Positions 35,701 to 46,100 are shown, counted from the stretch's first letter. The stretch: DNA of 64,000 nt from JAWLHU01 sp041690255 (GCA_041690255.1 JAWLHU010000021.1:25408-89407), one strand, 5' to 3'. Notes: generated from the sequence alone by a model not told the origin. Program-made: numbers and translations.

Positions 35701-38700
35701 GAGGCGGGTCGCAATGTAGAGCGGTGCGTGGAAGAAGAGCTCCCAGTTGTAGATGCTGTTGGCGCCATAGACATCGAAGCAGACGTTCTCCTTGTAGTAG
35801 GTGCGGGTGGCGAAGTCGCCGGGCTTCTGCACCAGCCCGTGGGTGAAGTTCGGCTGGTAGGTCCCTTCGAAGGTGGCGCCCTCATCTGACGGGATCGCTG
35901 TGTCGCTCGCCAGGAGGTTGGCGATCCCGCCCTGGTTCAGCCGCGTCACGAACTGGCTGGAGAAGGGATGGTAGAAGGTGTGGAACTCGAGGCCCGTATC
36001 GTATCGCACGTTGATGAACGGGTTCCATATCTCCGTCGTCGCGATACCACCGAAGGCCGGTGCCGTGTGGGCCATCTCCAGCGTGACGGCGCCGGCGATC
36101 ATGCCCACATCGGGCCCGGTGGCAGCGGTCCTGCCGGTGCTGGCCGCCGTGGTCTCCATCGCCATGGTCCGCATCGGGATCGCCCCGCCGACGTTGGGAC
36201 GGGCGTAGATGGGCAGGCCGCCCCCTCGTCCGGGCAGGGGTCCATCTGGGTTCAGCGGGGCGTCCGGGTTCGGCAGGGGGCCGCCCGGGTTCAGCAGGTC
36301 GTCCGGGTCCGGCAGGGGCCCTCCGGGATTCAGCAGGTCGTCCGGGCCGATCTCGAGCGGGATCTCGAAGAGCGGCTCCTGTACCAGGCCGGGGAGGACC
36401 GGTGTATAGTCCCACGGTGAGATCAGGTAGTCGATGATCGCGATCGTCACGGGGTTGACGAAGTATGTGCGTGAGGCGTCGCTGAAGAAGAACGGGTAGT
36501 CCAGGGTGATATCCAGCCCTTTGTACGTATCGACCGGCAGCAGCCGGTGAGTCGTGCTCTTCTGCAGGTAGACGTCATCCTGCAGGTCGAGGGCGCCGTA
36601 CCGCTTCCGCTTGGAGAAGTAGTACTCGTAGGCGAACTCCTTGACGTACCGCGCCTTGCCGTAGATCTGCGCCTCCACCGGCGATTGGATATCGGTCAGG
36701 ACGAACTTCCCGCGGTAGGCGTTGAAGTAGGTGTCGGTCACGGTCAGGGTAAGCTTCTGGGTGGTGGCGGAGATGCTGGCGGTCAGCAGGAAATCCTTCT
36801 CCACCGCCAGGAAATCATCGTCCGGCCACTGGCGAATGTACTCCTTGGAGATCTGCTTGGGTGCCCACTTGCCATCGACATACTCGCTCCAGGCCAGGCG
36901 GATCTCGATCACATCGATCGGCTCCAGGGTGCTCATGTTGTCGCCCGATACCTCGGTCGCCGACCTGTTGCTGTTGGCGGCAGGCGCCTCCTGCACGTGA
37001 ACGAACTCCGGCCAGAAGAGGAAGAGCCGATCCTTCCAGACCACGGGCACCAGGTGCACTCCGCTGTTTGTCACGCCGGGGCCGGTGGCCTCCACGCTGC
37101 GAATATCCACCGGTACCCGCTCCCAGGCGCTCCACTTGCCGTACTCGTCCCAGCGGCGGTAGAAGAACTTGTAGGGGGCGTTGTGGGTACGGGCCACGAC
37201 GTGCAGGTACTTCAGCGAGCCGTCCGCCGCGTACTCCTCCCGGTGGATGCCGCACACGTCCAGGTTGGCGACCTCATTCAGGCTGGTCAGGTAGTTGCGG
37301 AAGGCCTGCTCGACGCTCCGGTCGGTGATATCGTTCTGCACCAGGTAGGACTCGAGCTCCTTGAAGAACTCGCTCCGGTCGTTGCGCCACTCGGGCTCCA
37401 ACCAGTTCTCCGGGTAGAGGAAGACCTTGCGGTTCGCCTCCCAGACCCGGTAGTTCTTCATCCACTCCCAGCGGTCTTTGTCAATGGCCGACGGGGCAAC
37501 CCCCTTCTCGGCCCCGCCGGAGGTGTTGCTCTCCAGGTTGAGCAGGCAGCGCTGGACGAAGAGCTGGATCGAGGCGTTCGCCTGCACAATGCGGGAGCTG
37601 TCCATGCAGGGGTCCATCTGCACATCGATCAGGAGGTACTCGTAGAGCCCGTCGGCGTCGGCCACGCCCCAGGCCTGGATCTCGGGTCGGGTCAGGAGGT
37701 AGTCGACCAGGGCCCTCTGCTGGTTCGCCCGGAGCGTGTCGCTCAGGTCGCCGGCCAGATCGAGCCAGTCCTCCACCTCATACTTCGCCTTCACCCCATT
37801 CCGGATCAGTTGGGCGGTCGCGTGCAGGGTGTCGAAGTCGGTCACGGCCGCGCCCCACAAGTGGATCGTCTCGGCCGAGAGCCCGGTCTGGGCGATGATC
37901 GCCATGACCGCCCGAATCTGGTTGAGGGCGATCTCGTTGGTAAAATCGGCCACGCCCAGTCCAAAGTGGGTGTCGACCAGGTAGGCGATACTGCTCTCGT
38001 CCCATGCGGTGGCCTGGTGCAGAAGCCCCTTCAGCTCCTCCACCGTCGCGGACGGGCTTGTGCGGTTGGCGGCGGCGAACAGGTCGGTCAGCAGGGCCTG
38101 CGCCTGGGGTACGGCGTTGCGCAGGGCAGTGTAGTCGCTGACCCGCTCCCAGTGGGCCGCGGTGAGCGCCTTGAAGTCGATGCCATCAAAGTCGTCGCTG
38201 TAGTTGATCAGGTGGGCCAGCTCGGTCTCGCTGAGGGAAAAGCCGGCAATGAACTTCGCCGCCCGGTGGTAGAGGGTGGCCAGGCTGACGAATCCGTCCA
38301 GCGTGGTGGCCGGGTAGGCCACCGCTGCCGGGATCACCTCGGGCGCCGCTGTCGCCGTCTGCCACTGGATCTGCACGGTCGCCGTGTCGGCGGTATCGGC
38401 GTACTCCAGATTGAGCCGGTGCATCTGTGCGGCGTTGAGGGGGGTCACCACCTCCCAGGAGGTGGCCGGATCGGCTGCGGTCTTCTCCAGGATCAGGGTC
38501 TCGTCCAGGTAGAGCCTGAACTGCTCGTCGGCTCCGGCCACATCGATCCGCAGGGTGTACTCCCCGCTGGCCGGCGCGGCGAGGTAGGCCTCCCACCGGG
38601 CGCTGAAGTTGTCCGCGGGGAGCGCCGGGTCCGGAGCGGCGCTGTTCCAATCGAAGTCGATCGTCGCCTCGGTCCGCTCCAGGGCCTGGGTGGTCCAGGC

Positions 38701-41700
38701 CGCATCGCTGAAGTAGGTGGCGGAGAAACCCTCCGTGGAGAGGTCCGTCACCAGCCCGTCCAGGTCCTGGGCGATCAGCACTGCCGTCGCCGCCTCGCTC
38801 AGGCCGATCAGGGCGGCGATGTGCTGGGCGATGGCGTCCTGGCGCAGCTTGGCCTTCAGGACCGGGAGGAAGCGCTCGTAGACATAGGTGAGTCGCTCCT
38901 CCAGGGTCGCGGCCACCGCCTGCGCCGGGTGGTCCAGCAGGGTGGCGTTCGCCTCGGCCAGATCGGGCAGGATGCCGCTGAAGTTTGTGCTGAGGAATGC
39001 CTCCGGTGCGGCGTAGAGTTGATCGATCGCGCTCTGGAAGTCCGCAGTGGCGCCCGGCAGCCCCTTCAGCTCCGCCTGCTCCGCATCGGTCATGACCCCG
39101 GTACAGGTCAGCCGGCCGCTCCCCTTCACATACGTGTACTTTGCCGCAAGCGTATCGGGAATGGTGATCGCCAGGTTCGCCTCCGAGATCACCTCAAAGG
39201 GGGCCGACCCGTCCAGTATGGCCATGAGGCTGCTCACAACTGCGGGCTGGAAGGTGAGGGAAAGCTTGCCGGTCAGGGCCTCGGCGGTCAGAGGCGAGGG
39301 CGGCGTCTCCGGATGGCTCAGCTCGATCGCCGCGAAAGCAGCCCGGATCGCCCTGGCCGTCTGCAGCGCCTTCTCCTGGCTGAGCCCGATGGTGGACTCC
39401 GCCGGCAGGGTACCCTGGAGGATATACTCCAGAACCGGCGCCTTAAAGCCGGCCTCCTTGGCCGCACCCACCAGCTTACAGAACTCGTAAGTGAGTTCCG
39501 GAGCGATGCCGGTGAAGGCCTGCGCCGCCAGATCCCACGTGCTGAACGGCGAGAAGCCGAACAGGGTGATCAACTTGCAGAGATCGGGTACCTTCAGCTT
39601 CAGCGCCTTGGCCAGCACCGCATACCGGTAGATCGTACTCAAGTTGGCAATGGTAAGCTTGTCTGTGGTCAGGTCGAGGGGACGCGCCGCGCCGCCATCG
39701 ATCACCGTTGCCACCTGGAGGATGGCGGTCAGGTCCTCCTCCCGCAGGCGGAAGGCGGCCAGCATAGTGGACTGATGATTGGCCAGCACCGCGGTTTCAT
39801 CTTGCAGGTAGTTCCCCCAGGTGTCGGCGGCAAAGGCCTCATCGAGCGGTTGGACCGCCTTGTTCAGGAAGAGCTTTCTGTAGAGCGACTTCGTGCCGTA
39901 GGTGTCAATGGCGCCCCAGAGCGCGGCCAACTGATCGGGCGTGAGCTTGGTGGCGGCCTTGAGCGCTGCGACCGCTTCGAGCTTGGCCACGGTCGCCTCG
40001 GTGATCTCCGTTTCGCCGAGCGCTGCCAGCATGAGGTCGGTCTCGTGCAGGCTCCAGCCCAGCTTGCGCCAGAGGCGGACGAAGCGGTGGATCTTCGACC
40101 AGGTCTCCTCCGATATGCCGGAGGTGGCCATGCCTTCATAGATGCTCTTTATGGTCTTGAGTGACGTGGTGTCCAGGTCGCACTGGGAGGAGGGCTCGTA
40201 GAGGGTGATCACCTGGCGGAACTGGTTCAGGTGGTTGGTCACCCAGTCTGCGAGTGCGGCGCTGCTGAGGTCGGCGCCCAGGTCATCGTTGTAGGCGGCA
40301 ATGGCCGTGGCGATCGACGCGTCGGCAGCCGGGTCGAGCGCGCCTGCCTCGATCTCTTCCAGCCGCGTATAGAGGGTGGTCGCATCGAGTGCGCTGTAGG
40401 AGGCGAACTTCTCCAGGAAGTCGAGGGTGGACTGGTACGGGTTGATGAATTGGGTCTTCACCAGCTCGACCAGGTCGGTATAGGCCAGGCCGGAGCGACG
40501 CAGGAACTCGCGCACCTGGCTCATCTGTTCCAGGTCGGCGGCGGCGGCGTAGCCGAAGTACTCGTGCAGAGCGGTGGTATCGGCGGTGCCGTCGAAGGCG
40601 AGGCCGGTCAAGACCTTATGCTCCTCCTGCGAGAGGTGGAGCGACTCTGCGGCGATCGCCCGGGCAGTGGCCGGGTCGGGCGTGGGGTTGATCGCCTTCA
40701 TGGCCTCGTAGCGGCTCACCTTCAGGTGGCCACTGTAGGTCCGGATCACGTCGAGCGGCTGGTGGTAGGGCAGGGTAAAGGGGTACTGGGCGTCCTTCAG
40801 CTTCCGGTAGGCGTCCAGGTTGAAGTTCTGCGGACTGGCGCGCAGCTCTGCAGCGGTCGCCTCGCCCGTGTCGTACCCCGCGAAGTCGGCCAGTGAGTCA
40901 TTGGCGACATAGTACTCCATGACCTCGTTGGCCAGGTCAATATAGGGAATGGTGGTATTGGTGTTCTCGCAGGTGAGCGGCAGGTGGACCAGGTCGGGCC
41001 GGCGCTCGGCCAGCAGGTCCAACGGGGTCTTGCCCTCGTCGTTGGGGGCGCCCCGCCAGAGGAAGCGCAGCAGATCGACAAAGTAAGCGCTGGCGCTGTA
41101 CACGGAGCGACAGTGCTCGCACTCGCAGATATCGGGGCTGCCGAAGAGTGTGGCGTAGTCGGGAATCTTGGCCGCAACCGTCGCCGAGATCGCCTGCCGA
41201 TCCAGGTCACCGATGACCATATGGGGCACCGGGCCCTGCGTGTACTCCACGAGATGCATGGCGGCGGTCTCGGCCCGGGTGGCAATGTGCTCGGCCCGCT
41301 GGTGGATCGCAAGGGCGACCTTCTCCCCGCCCAGCGCTTCGCCGTATGTTTGCAGGAAGCTCTTGCGCGGAATGCGAGCGATGCTGTAGGCGGAGTTTAG
41401 ATTGTGCCGGAGCAGGGTGCTCATAGCCTCCGGGGTGGTACTGACCTGGAAGACCCGCTGCAGCTTGAGGAGCTCTTGCTGCACCGCGTTGGCCTGCTCC
41501 CCGGCCACGCCCTGGATCTGCTCGGCAAAGTCGTGAATGCGGGAGGCAGCGAGGTCGAAGTGCTGGTTCTTGGCCAGGAATTCGCTGATGCCGCTGGCAA
41601 TGGCGCCGCTGGCAATGGGCAGTTGCTCCTTCGCCACCATGCGGGCGATCCGGCGGGTGGGGTAGGCGGCGTTCAGGAGATTCTGCATCTGCCGGGCGTA

Positions 41701-43110
41701 GGTGCGGGCCCGCTCCCCCACGGTCGTTCCGGGCACCGCCTCCGGCACGCCGGCCTTGTCGATCAGCTCGAGCCAGTCGCCCTCCTCCAGGTCGAAAAGC
41801 TGGTCGACGGAACTGATCTGGCGATTACCCTGCAGCTCTCTGATCAGGGCCACGTTGCTGCCGGTCAGCGCGGTCAGTTGCTGGGTCAGCAACAGGCCGG
41901 TGACCAGGGCCGGGCTCTCCTGGAAGGCCGGCTGCTCGGGGAGGTACTTCTCCCAGAACTCCCGGAAATCGCTGCCGGTGAAGCTGTTGACCGCCTGGAG
42001 GAAGGAGATGCGCTGCTCCTCCTTAGGCAGGGCGAGGGAGAGTACGGCGTTAACCGGGCTGTCCCCGCCCTGGTCGCCGTCGCTCAGCACCTGCTTCACG
42101 GCGAGTTGCTTCAGGGTTCGCAGGAAGGCGAGCACTGTCTTCTCATCGAACGGGCGGATGATCCGCTCCGCTATCGCCCCGGCAATCGCCTTGCTCAGCT
42201 CCGCTTCCGGCTTGCGATACAGCACCGGCCAGGTCAGGGCGATCCCCTGCCGGCCCATGCCGTACAACAGCTCGTGGGAGAGCCGCTCCCGCTGCCGGTC
42301 GATCAACACCTGGGCGGCGGCGGCCACCTGGAGGTGGGAGAGTGCCAGGTCCAGCTCCCCCGCGGTGAAGGCGAGCTGGTCATCGGAGTGGGCGATCACC
42401 CCGAGGTTGGTCTCGCTCTCCTTCAGGAATGGTTTGAGGGCACCCATGAGCCGTTCGTACTCCGTGCCGCTCTCCGCCTGGGTCACGATCACGTCGAGGC
42501 CCCGGACCAGGCCCTTCGCCGAGTAGTCCTCGGAGTGGACCATGCGGGAGTGGCCGAGAATCCGCGCCTCGCCCTCCTCCCCCGCGATCGCGTAGACGAC
42601 CACGTCGGCCATGTGGCGCTCAGCCCGGCGGTACTGCCAGTCGTGGAAGGTGATGCGGTACTGCCCGTGCGTGTCCGAGACGGCCCGCCCGAGGAACTCG
42701 AAGCCGCCGTGCTTCTCGATCTCGGCGAGGTTCTTCACGGTGCGGTAGACGGCGACACCGCGCAGGTCCAGGTCAAAGGCGACCAGCCGCTGCCGCTTCT
42801 GCACCGACCCGTCTGCCCGCATGACCGTGCCGGACACGGTGAAGGAGCGACTGGCAGCGGTCAACCCCTGCTTGTTCAGTGCCGCACTCATCGCGGCAAT
42901 GGTCTCCGCGTCCACCAGGATGTCTGCGGGGACGGGGACCTTCAGACGCTCCTGCAGGGCCCGCACCCGGTTGCGCGTCTCGGGTCCGGCCCGGCGCTCC
43001 TTCCGTTCGGCCGGGCCCACCGGCAGCCCCAGGACCTCCAGGATCTTGTGCAGCATGGCGACATCGTAGGACGCCTCGTTCATGGCGATCGGTCGGATCA
43101 GAGTCTTCAT
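32734..43110 (-). CDS. Tc toxin A subunit (TcA/TcdA-like), with PA14 domain
   Basis: 3458 residues. Residues 10-80 resemble a peptidoglycan-binding-type helical domain; 90-210 look like a transthyretin-like beta domain (SFTVSGTVMRADGSVQKRQ). The helical TcA shell follows, with the conserved region CECEHCRSVYSASAYFVDLL (about 672). A PA14 domain sits at about 1463-1600 (YFSDAAW, FSARWEAYLAAPASGEYTL). A neuraminidase-like region lies at about 1845-2040 (WMKNYRVWEANRKVFLYPENW and LFLFWPEF), then a proline-rich tandem repeat (about 2250-2310). The C-terminal coiled-coil pore/TcB-binding region (about 2750-3450) includes ELELTKSISLARLNPLALIE. In known Tc toxins TcA is a pentameric receptor-binding translocation channel. 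Start chosen at ATG 43110, after GAGGAGGAAGGACG, 14 nt behind the TcB-TcC stop. Confidence 0.92.
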   Translation of the reverse strand: MKTLIRPIAMNEASYDVAMLHKILEVLGLPVGPAERKERRAGPETRNRVRALQERLKVPVPADILVDAETIAAMSAALNKQGLTAASRSFTVSGTVMRADGSVQKRQRLVAFDLDLRGVAVYRTVKNLAEIEKHGGFEFLGRAVSDTHGQYRITFHDWQYRRAERHMADVVVYAIAGEEGEARILGHSRMVHSEDYSAKGLVRGLDVIVTQAESGTEYERLMGALKPFLKESETNLGVIAHSDDQLAFTAGELDLALSHLQVAAAAQVLIDRQRERLSHELLYGMGRQGIALTWPVLYRKPEAELSKAIAGAIAERIIRPFDEKTVLAFLRTLKQLAVKQVLSDGDQGGDSPVNAVLSLALPKEEQRISFLQAVNSFTGSDFREFWEKYLPEQPAFQESPALVTGLLLTQQLTALTGSNVALIRELQGNRQISSVDQLFDLEEGDWLELIDKAGVPEAVPGTTVGERARTYARQMQNLLNAAYPTRRIARMVAKEQLPIASGAIASGISEFLAKNQHFDLAASRIHDFAEQIQGVAGEQANAVQQELLKLQRVFQVSTTPEAMSTLLRHNLNSAYSIARIPRKSFLQTYGEALGGEKVALAIHQRAEHIATRAETAAMHLVEYTQGPVPHMVIGDLDRQAISATVAAKIPDYATLFGSPDICECEHCRSVYSASAYFVDLLRFLWRGAPNDEGKTPLDLLAERRPDLVHLPLTCENTNTTIPYIDLANEVMEYYVANDSLADFAGYDTGEATAAELRASPQNFNLDAYRKLKDAQYPFTLPYHQPLDVIRTYSGHLKVSRYEAMKAINPTPDPATARAIAAESLHLSQEEHKVLTGLAFDGTADTTALHEYFGYAAAADLEQMSQVREFLRRSGLAYTDLVELVKTQFINPYQSTLDFLEKFASYSALDATTLYTRLEEIEAGALDPAADASIATAIAAYNDDLGADLSSAALADWVTNHLNQFRQVITLYEPSSQCDLDTTSLKTIKSIYEGMATSGISEETWSKIHRFVRLWRKLGWSLHETDLMLAALGETEITEATVAKLEAVAALKAATKLTPDQLAALWGAIDTYGTKSLYRKLFLNKAVQPLDEAFAADTWGNYLQDETAVLANHQSTMLAAFRLREEDLTAILQVATVIDGGAARPLDLTTDKLTIANLSTIYRYAVLAKALKLKVPDLCKLITLFGFSPFSTWDLAAQAFTGIAPELTYEFCKLVGAAKEAGFKAPVLEYILQGTLPAESTIGLSQEKALQTARAIRAAFAAIELSHPETPPSPLTAEALTGKLSLTFQPAVVSSLMAILDGSAPFEVISEANLAITIPDTLAAKYTYVKGSGRLTCTGVMTDAEQAELKGLPGATADFQSAIDQLYAAPEAFLSTNFSGILPDLAEANATLLDHPAQAVAATLEERLTYVYERFLPVLKAKLRQDAIAQHIAALIGLSEAATAVLIAQDLDGLVTDLSTEGFSATYFSDAAWTTQALERTEATIDFDWNSAAPDPALPADNFSARWEAYLAAPASGEYTLRIDVAGADEQFRLYLDETLILEKTAADPATSWEVVTPLNAAQMHRLNLEYADTADTATVQIQWQTATAAPEVIPAAVAYPATTLDGFVSLATLYHRAAKFIAGFSLSETELAHLINYSDDFDGIDFKALTAAHWERVSDYTALRNAVPQAQALLTDLFAAANRTSPSATVEELKGLLHQATAWDESSIAYLVDTHFGLGVADFTNEIALNQIRAVMAIIAQTGLSAETIHLWGAAVTDFDTLHATAQLIRNGVKAKYEVEDWLDLAGDLSDTLRANQQRALVDYLLTRPEIQAWGVADADGLYEYLLIDVQMDPCMDSSRIVQANASIQLFVQRCLLNLESNTSGGAEKGVAPSAIDKDRWEWMKNYRVWEANRKVFLYPENWLEPEWRNDRSEFFKELESYLVQNDITDRSVEQAFRNYLTSLNEVANLDVCGIHREEYAADGSLKYLHVVARTHNAPYKFFYRRWDEYGKWSAWERVPVDIRSVEATGPGVTNSGVHLVPVVWKDRLFLFWPEFVHVQEAPAANSNRSATEVSGDNMSTLEPIDVIEIRLAWSEYVDGKWAPKQISKEYIRQWPDDDFLAVEKDFLLTASISATTQKLTLTVTDTYFNAYRGKFVLTDIQSPVEAQIYGKARYVKEFAYEYYFSKRKRYGALDLQDDVYLQKSTTHRLLPVDTYKGLDITLDYPFFFSDASRTYFVNPVTIAIIDYLISPWDYTPVLPGLVQEPLFEIPLEIGPDDLLNPGGPLPDPDDLLNPGGPLPNPDAPLNPDGPLPGRGGGLPIYARPNVGGAIPMRTMAMETTAASTGRTAATGPDVGMIAGAVTLEMAHTAPAFGGIATTEIWNPFINVRYDTGLEFHTFYHPFSSQFVTRLNQGGIANLLASDTAIPSDEGATFEGTYQPNFTHGLVQKPGDFATRTYYKENVCFDVYGANSIYNWELFFHAPLYIATRLSQNGKYAEAMKWFHYIFDPTTDELPVAGAETARYWKVLPFKTTPVESLEDWFRSLTPNGDPTSENVIIAEWRDNPFDPHLIASNRPLAYMKHVVMKYVANLIAWGDSLFRQDTRESVYEAIQLYILANHILGPRPESVPKRGEIQAESYESLKAKWDDFSNALIELENIFPYSSATSVSDSAAGTSLLGVGPALYFCIPSNESLLDYWDTVADRLYKIRHCQNIDGVVRSLALFAPPIDPAALIQAASKGLSLGSILADLSSPPPIYRFPALIEKANAFCTDVKALGSALLAVLEKRDAEELARLRSSHEVQMLELMTGIRERQVLEARAHKESLEKSRESALFRLQHYLDLLGNDLSVPSAATIGASLTADSQLPADRAIPTIETDVNDSLADSAESGVKLIPREASEILLNDLAAVSMGIGAAADITAGVLALIPQFSAEGAPLGVGAATGFGGRQLSTAAASGAKVFNITGQILSMAAAQAAKMASYIRREQEWTLQANLAAKEIIQLDKQVTAADIRIQVAEKELENHKQQIANAQAVELFLKDKFTNQELYQWMKEQLFAVYKQSYNLAFEMAKKAEQAYKFEMGTELANFIQYGYWENSQQGLVAGEKLQLALRQLEKAYLEENRRELELTKSISLARLNPLALIELRETGTCTVSVPEELFDLDYQGHYFRRIKSVRLSIPCIAGPHTSISCTLRLLQNSVRIKTTLNSEGNYEHEHDEGLLLDDDRFRTVHVPVKAIATSTAQNDAGMFELDFRDARYLPFERAGAISTWQIELSTDQDLRQFDYATISDVILQMSYTARESGGLFKESATAHLKEYLQNAADLSDQPLMQLISMRHDFPTEWYRFLHPDTAGGEQVLNFTLGQERFPFFVRDREVVVMKVEAFARSSQSTSYEMILSYVNQDGDTVTSSPITMPQNSSYGDVNVATINVADAGLNLEEMDIAAAMSLKLKQSTSPDYTALATEPEEVEDVLLVLHYKLD
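36190..36360 (-). repeat. Proline-rich 13-residue tandem repeat inside TcA
   Basis: Units of the type DPDDLLNPGGPLP are repeated about three times (39-nt period), followed by a glycine-rich tract. A flexible insert between the neuraminidase-like region and the C-terminal part of TcA. Confidence 0.75.
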
Positions 43111-43124
43111 CGTCCTTCCTCCTC

Positions 43125-46100
43125 TCATGAAAAGAGCCATCTGCCCAGGTGGAACAGGCCCACCGCTGCAGCCGCAACCAAGCCGCCCACCACCAGTGCC
43201 GGGGCGCTGAAGACGACACCGGCCGTGACCGCGACGCCGGCCAGCACACCAACCGCCCCCGCTGTCGCTCCGGCGTAGTCACCCTGCTGGTACGAGCGGT
43301 ACCCGCTGATCCCAGAGGTGACGGCAATGCCTACCCCGCCCAGACCGAGGCCGAGCGACATGGCGCTCGCTCCGGCGACCGTTGCGCCGGGCGAGGCGAT
43401 CGCGTAGACCTCCAGTGCGCCGCCGGCGGTGGAGATCGCATCGCCCGCTGCCATGGTGTAATCGCCGGTGGCCAGATCGTGCCCGAGGGCAACCCCGGAG
43501 AGGACCGTGCCGCCGACTGTCAGGCCCCTGCCAACTTTCCCCGCCGCCCCTGGCAGGCCTCTGACGTGCTCGGGAGGGGAGGAATTCGGAACGGGACGCC
43601 TGATGTTGTCATAGCCCGCCCGGATATCCGCCCCGGTAGAGGCGGGCGCATCTGTTGGGGTAATGACCACCGCCTGCGGACTCTTGCCGGACATCGTGCC
43701 CGTCGGGTTGTTCCGAATCGCTGTGCCGGCGTCCCTGGTCGCCTTGCTGGCATGGGCCCGGGTGGTCGTTGCAGTCCTTCCTTCCGTGGACTTGATCTGC
43801 TGGACGTGGGTACCGGTCTCCACATCGTAGTGGGGACGGTTGTCTCCCTGCGCCCTGATCGCGTCCCTGAACCGGTTGCTGTACAAATGTTCCAGAATGA
43901 ATCCCCGGTCGCGGAAGTTCTGGTCCCAGATCAGCCGCTCCAATCCGGGCCCGGCGTGTGTCGCTGCGTCCGGGCGAGGGGCTGTGGCCGGGTCCTCGCT
44001 CGCCGGCTCGCCGGAAGCCGGGGGGGAGTCCGGTTCCGCCGCCGGGGTGTCTGCGGGTTCGTCCCAGTTCAGATCCCCACCGAGGTCCAGACTTTCAATC
44101 GTGTCCAGCAACTGCTGGAACTCCAACTGTTGGGCCTCGGCCTCCGCGGCCTCCCGGTCTTCCACGGGAGTCAGATTCCCGCCAACCCATCGACCTGCCC
44201 CGGTCTCCGCATCCACCACCTCAAACCGGCGCACGTTGTCGGGGTCCTCGTACCGGTAGCCGTGGCGGAGGGCATAGATCTGCAGGTCGGTCAGGGTCGC
44301 TTCTGCGGTCAGGTCGCCCGCCTGACCAATGTTGACGTTGCTGTTCCCGTTGGGGTCCTTCAGCATGATCGGATTGTTCGCGGCGTACATGTACAGGTTG
44401 GTTCCATCCACAAAGCCGGCTGGATCGGTGCTCGTCCACCTGCCGAGCCATGGGGCGTAGTACCGGGCCCCGAAGTAGTATAGCCCGGTCTCCTCGTCCC
44501 GCTCCTTGCCGCTGAAGCGGTACCGCTTCAGACTGAGGTCAACGCCCGGCCTGGCGGAGCGGTAGGCGGTCGTCCCGAAGGGATGGTACTCCTCATAGGA
44601 GATCACCTCGCCGGCCTCATTCGTCTCCAAGACCGCCGACCCCAGGTGGTTGGCGTACTGGTAGCGGATCAGGGGCAGATTCAGCGGGTTGGCCGGATCG
44701 ACATTGTCCAGGTCCAGCGTCTTGGTGTCCACCTGGGCGATCTCACCCACGTTGTCGGCAATGTGGACCGTCCAGCGCTCCAGCCGCAGCTCATTCGTAT
44801 CCCGCCGCCGGCGCCGGAAGATCATCACCGCACCCAGGAAGATCCACTCCAGCTTCAGGTTCCCGCTTCGCTCGATCACCTTGCGCAGCCGCTGCCCGCC
44901 AAGGCCGTAGCGGTAGTAGGCCGTGCCTCCGCCGCCCAGGTCCACACGGCTGAGCTGGTCCATGAAGCTCCAGTCCATGGCCGCCAGGTGTGGCATGCGC
45001 GTCATGTTGCCGTAGGCGTCGTAGTCGTAGGTGCCACTGTAGGGGCCCGCCTCCGGGTCGCCGGGCAGACTGCTGGCGGTCAGGCGGTTGGTCCGGCTGG
45101 CCGGATCATCCTCATAGGCGTAGCGGTAGTGGCGTGTCCAACTGCCTCCTGCCCCCGCCTGGTGCCGCATCGCCTTGAGATTCCCGAGCAGGTCGTACTC
45201 GTAGGTCTCGGTGTAGGTCCGCACGGCCGCTGCGTCGTTGGCGTGGGGAAGCTGCGGCACGAACTCAAGGTCGCCGTGCGTGCGGATGGCGTTGTTGGTC
45301 ATGCTGGCGTGCTCCCGCCCGGTGGCCCGGATCAACTGGTAGATCGCATCGTACTCAAAGAGGCTCTCCGGCTTGACCACCGCGTTGGCGAAGTAGTGGG
45401 TCTGCTGGGCATCATCCATGATCTGGGTGATGTTCCCGACCGGGTCATGGGTGTAGTGCAGGTCCTGCAGGGCCGCCGTGGCCGGGTCATCCGCCGCACG
45501 GTGGGTCAGGAGGTTGATCAGACGGAAGCTCTTGGGATCGTAGAAGTAGCGGGTGATCAGCTCGTTGCCGTAGTGGGCGTACTGCCTCTGCCCCTTAGCG
45601 TCGTAGTCCTGCTCCTTCAGGAACTCGATCGGGCTGCCCTGCCCTCCGATCTGCGCCCGCAGCGAGGAGAGGAGGTTCGCCTCGTTGTAGGTGGGCAGGA
45701 GCAGGGTCTGATCGGGCAGCGTGACACGGGTGGGCCGGTTCAGGGCATCCTGCTCCGAGCTGGCGACAAAGACCTCGTCGGTCTCGAGCAGGGGAGTGGC
45801 AGCGACCTGAATAGCGTCGTAGTCCGGCTGTGCCGCCAGCACGCCCCAGTCTACGCTGCCCACGTATTCCCGGGCCAGGGTGCGCTCCACCCGCCTGGGA
45901 TTGCCCTTGAAATCCACCTCCGGAACGCAGAGCAGACCTGCCTGATCGAAGACCTGGTGGGCGACGCCCAGCAGGTTCAGCTCCCGGGCGTTGGCCAGCC
46001 GGTCGCCGTAGACCAGGTAGCTGAACAGGAGCTCCGCTCCCCCACCCTCCTGCACATAGCTGGCCACCGGGCGATGCAGGTCGTCGTAGGCTGTGCGGAA

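Noticed and set aside
36547..40164. 1205-residue plus-strand open frame
   Set aside because: Antisense to TcA, which carries clear domains throughout; a composition artefact.
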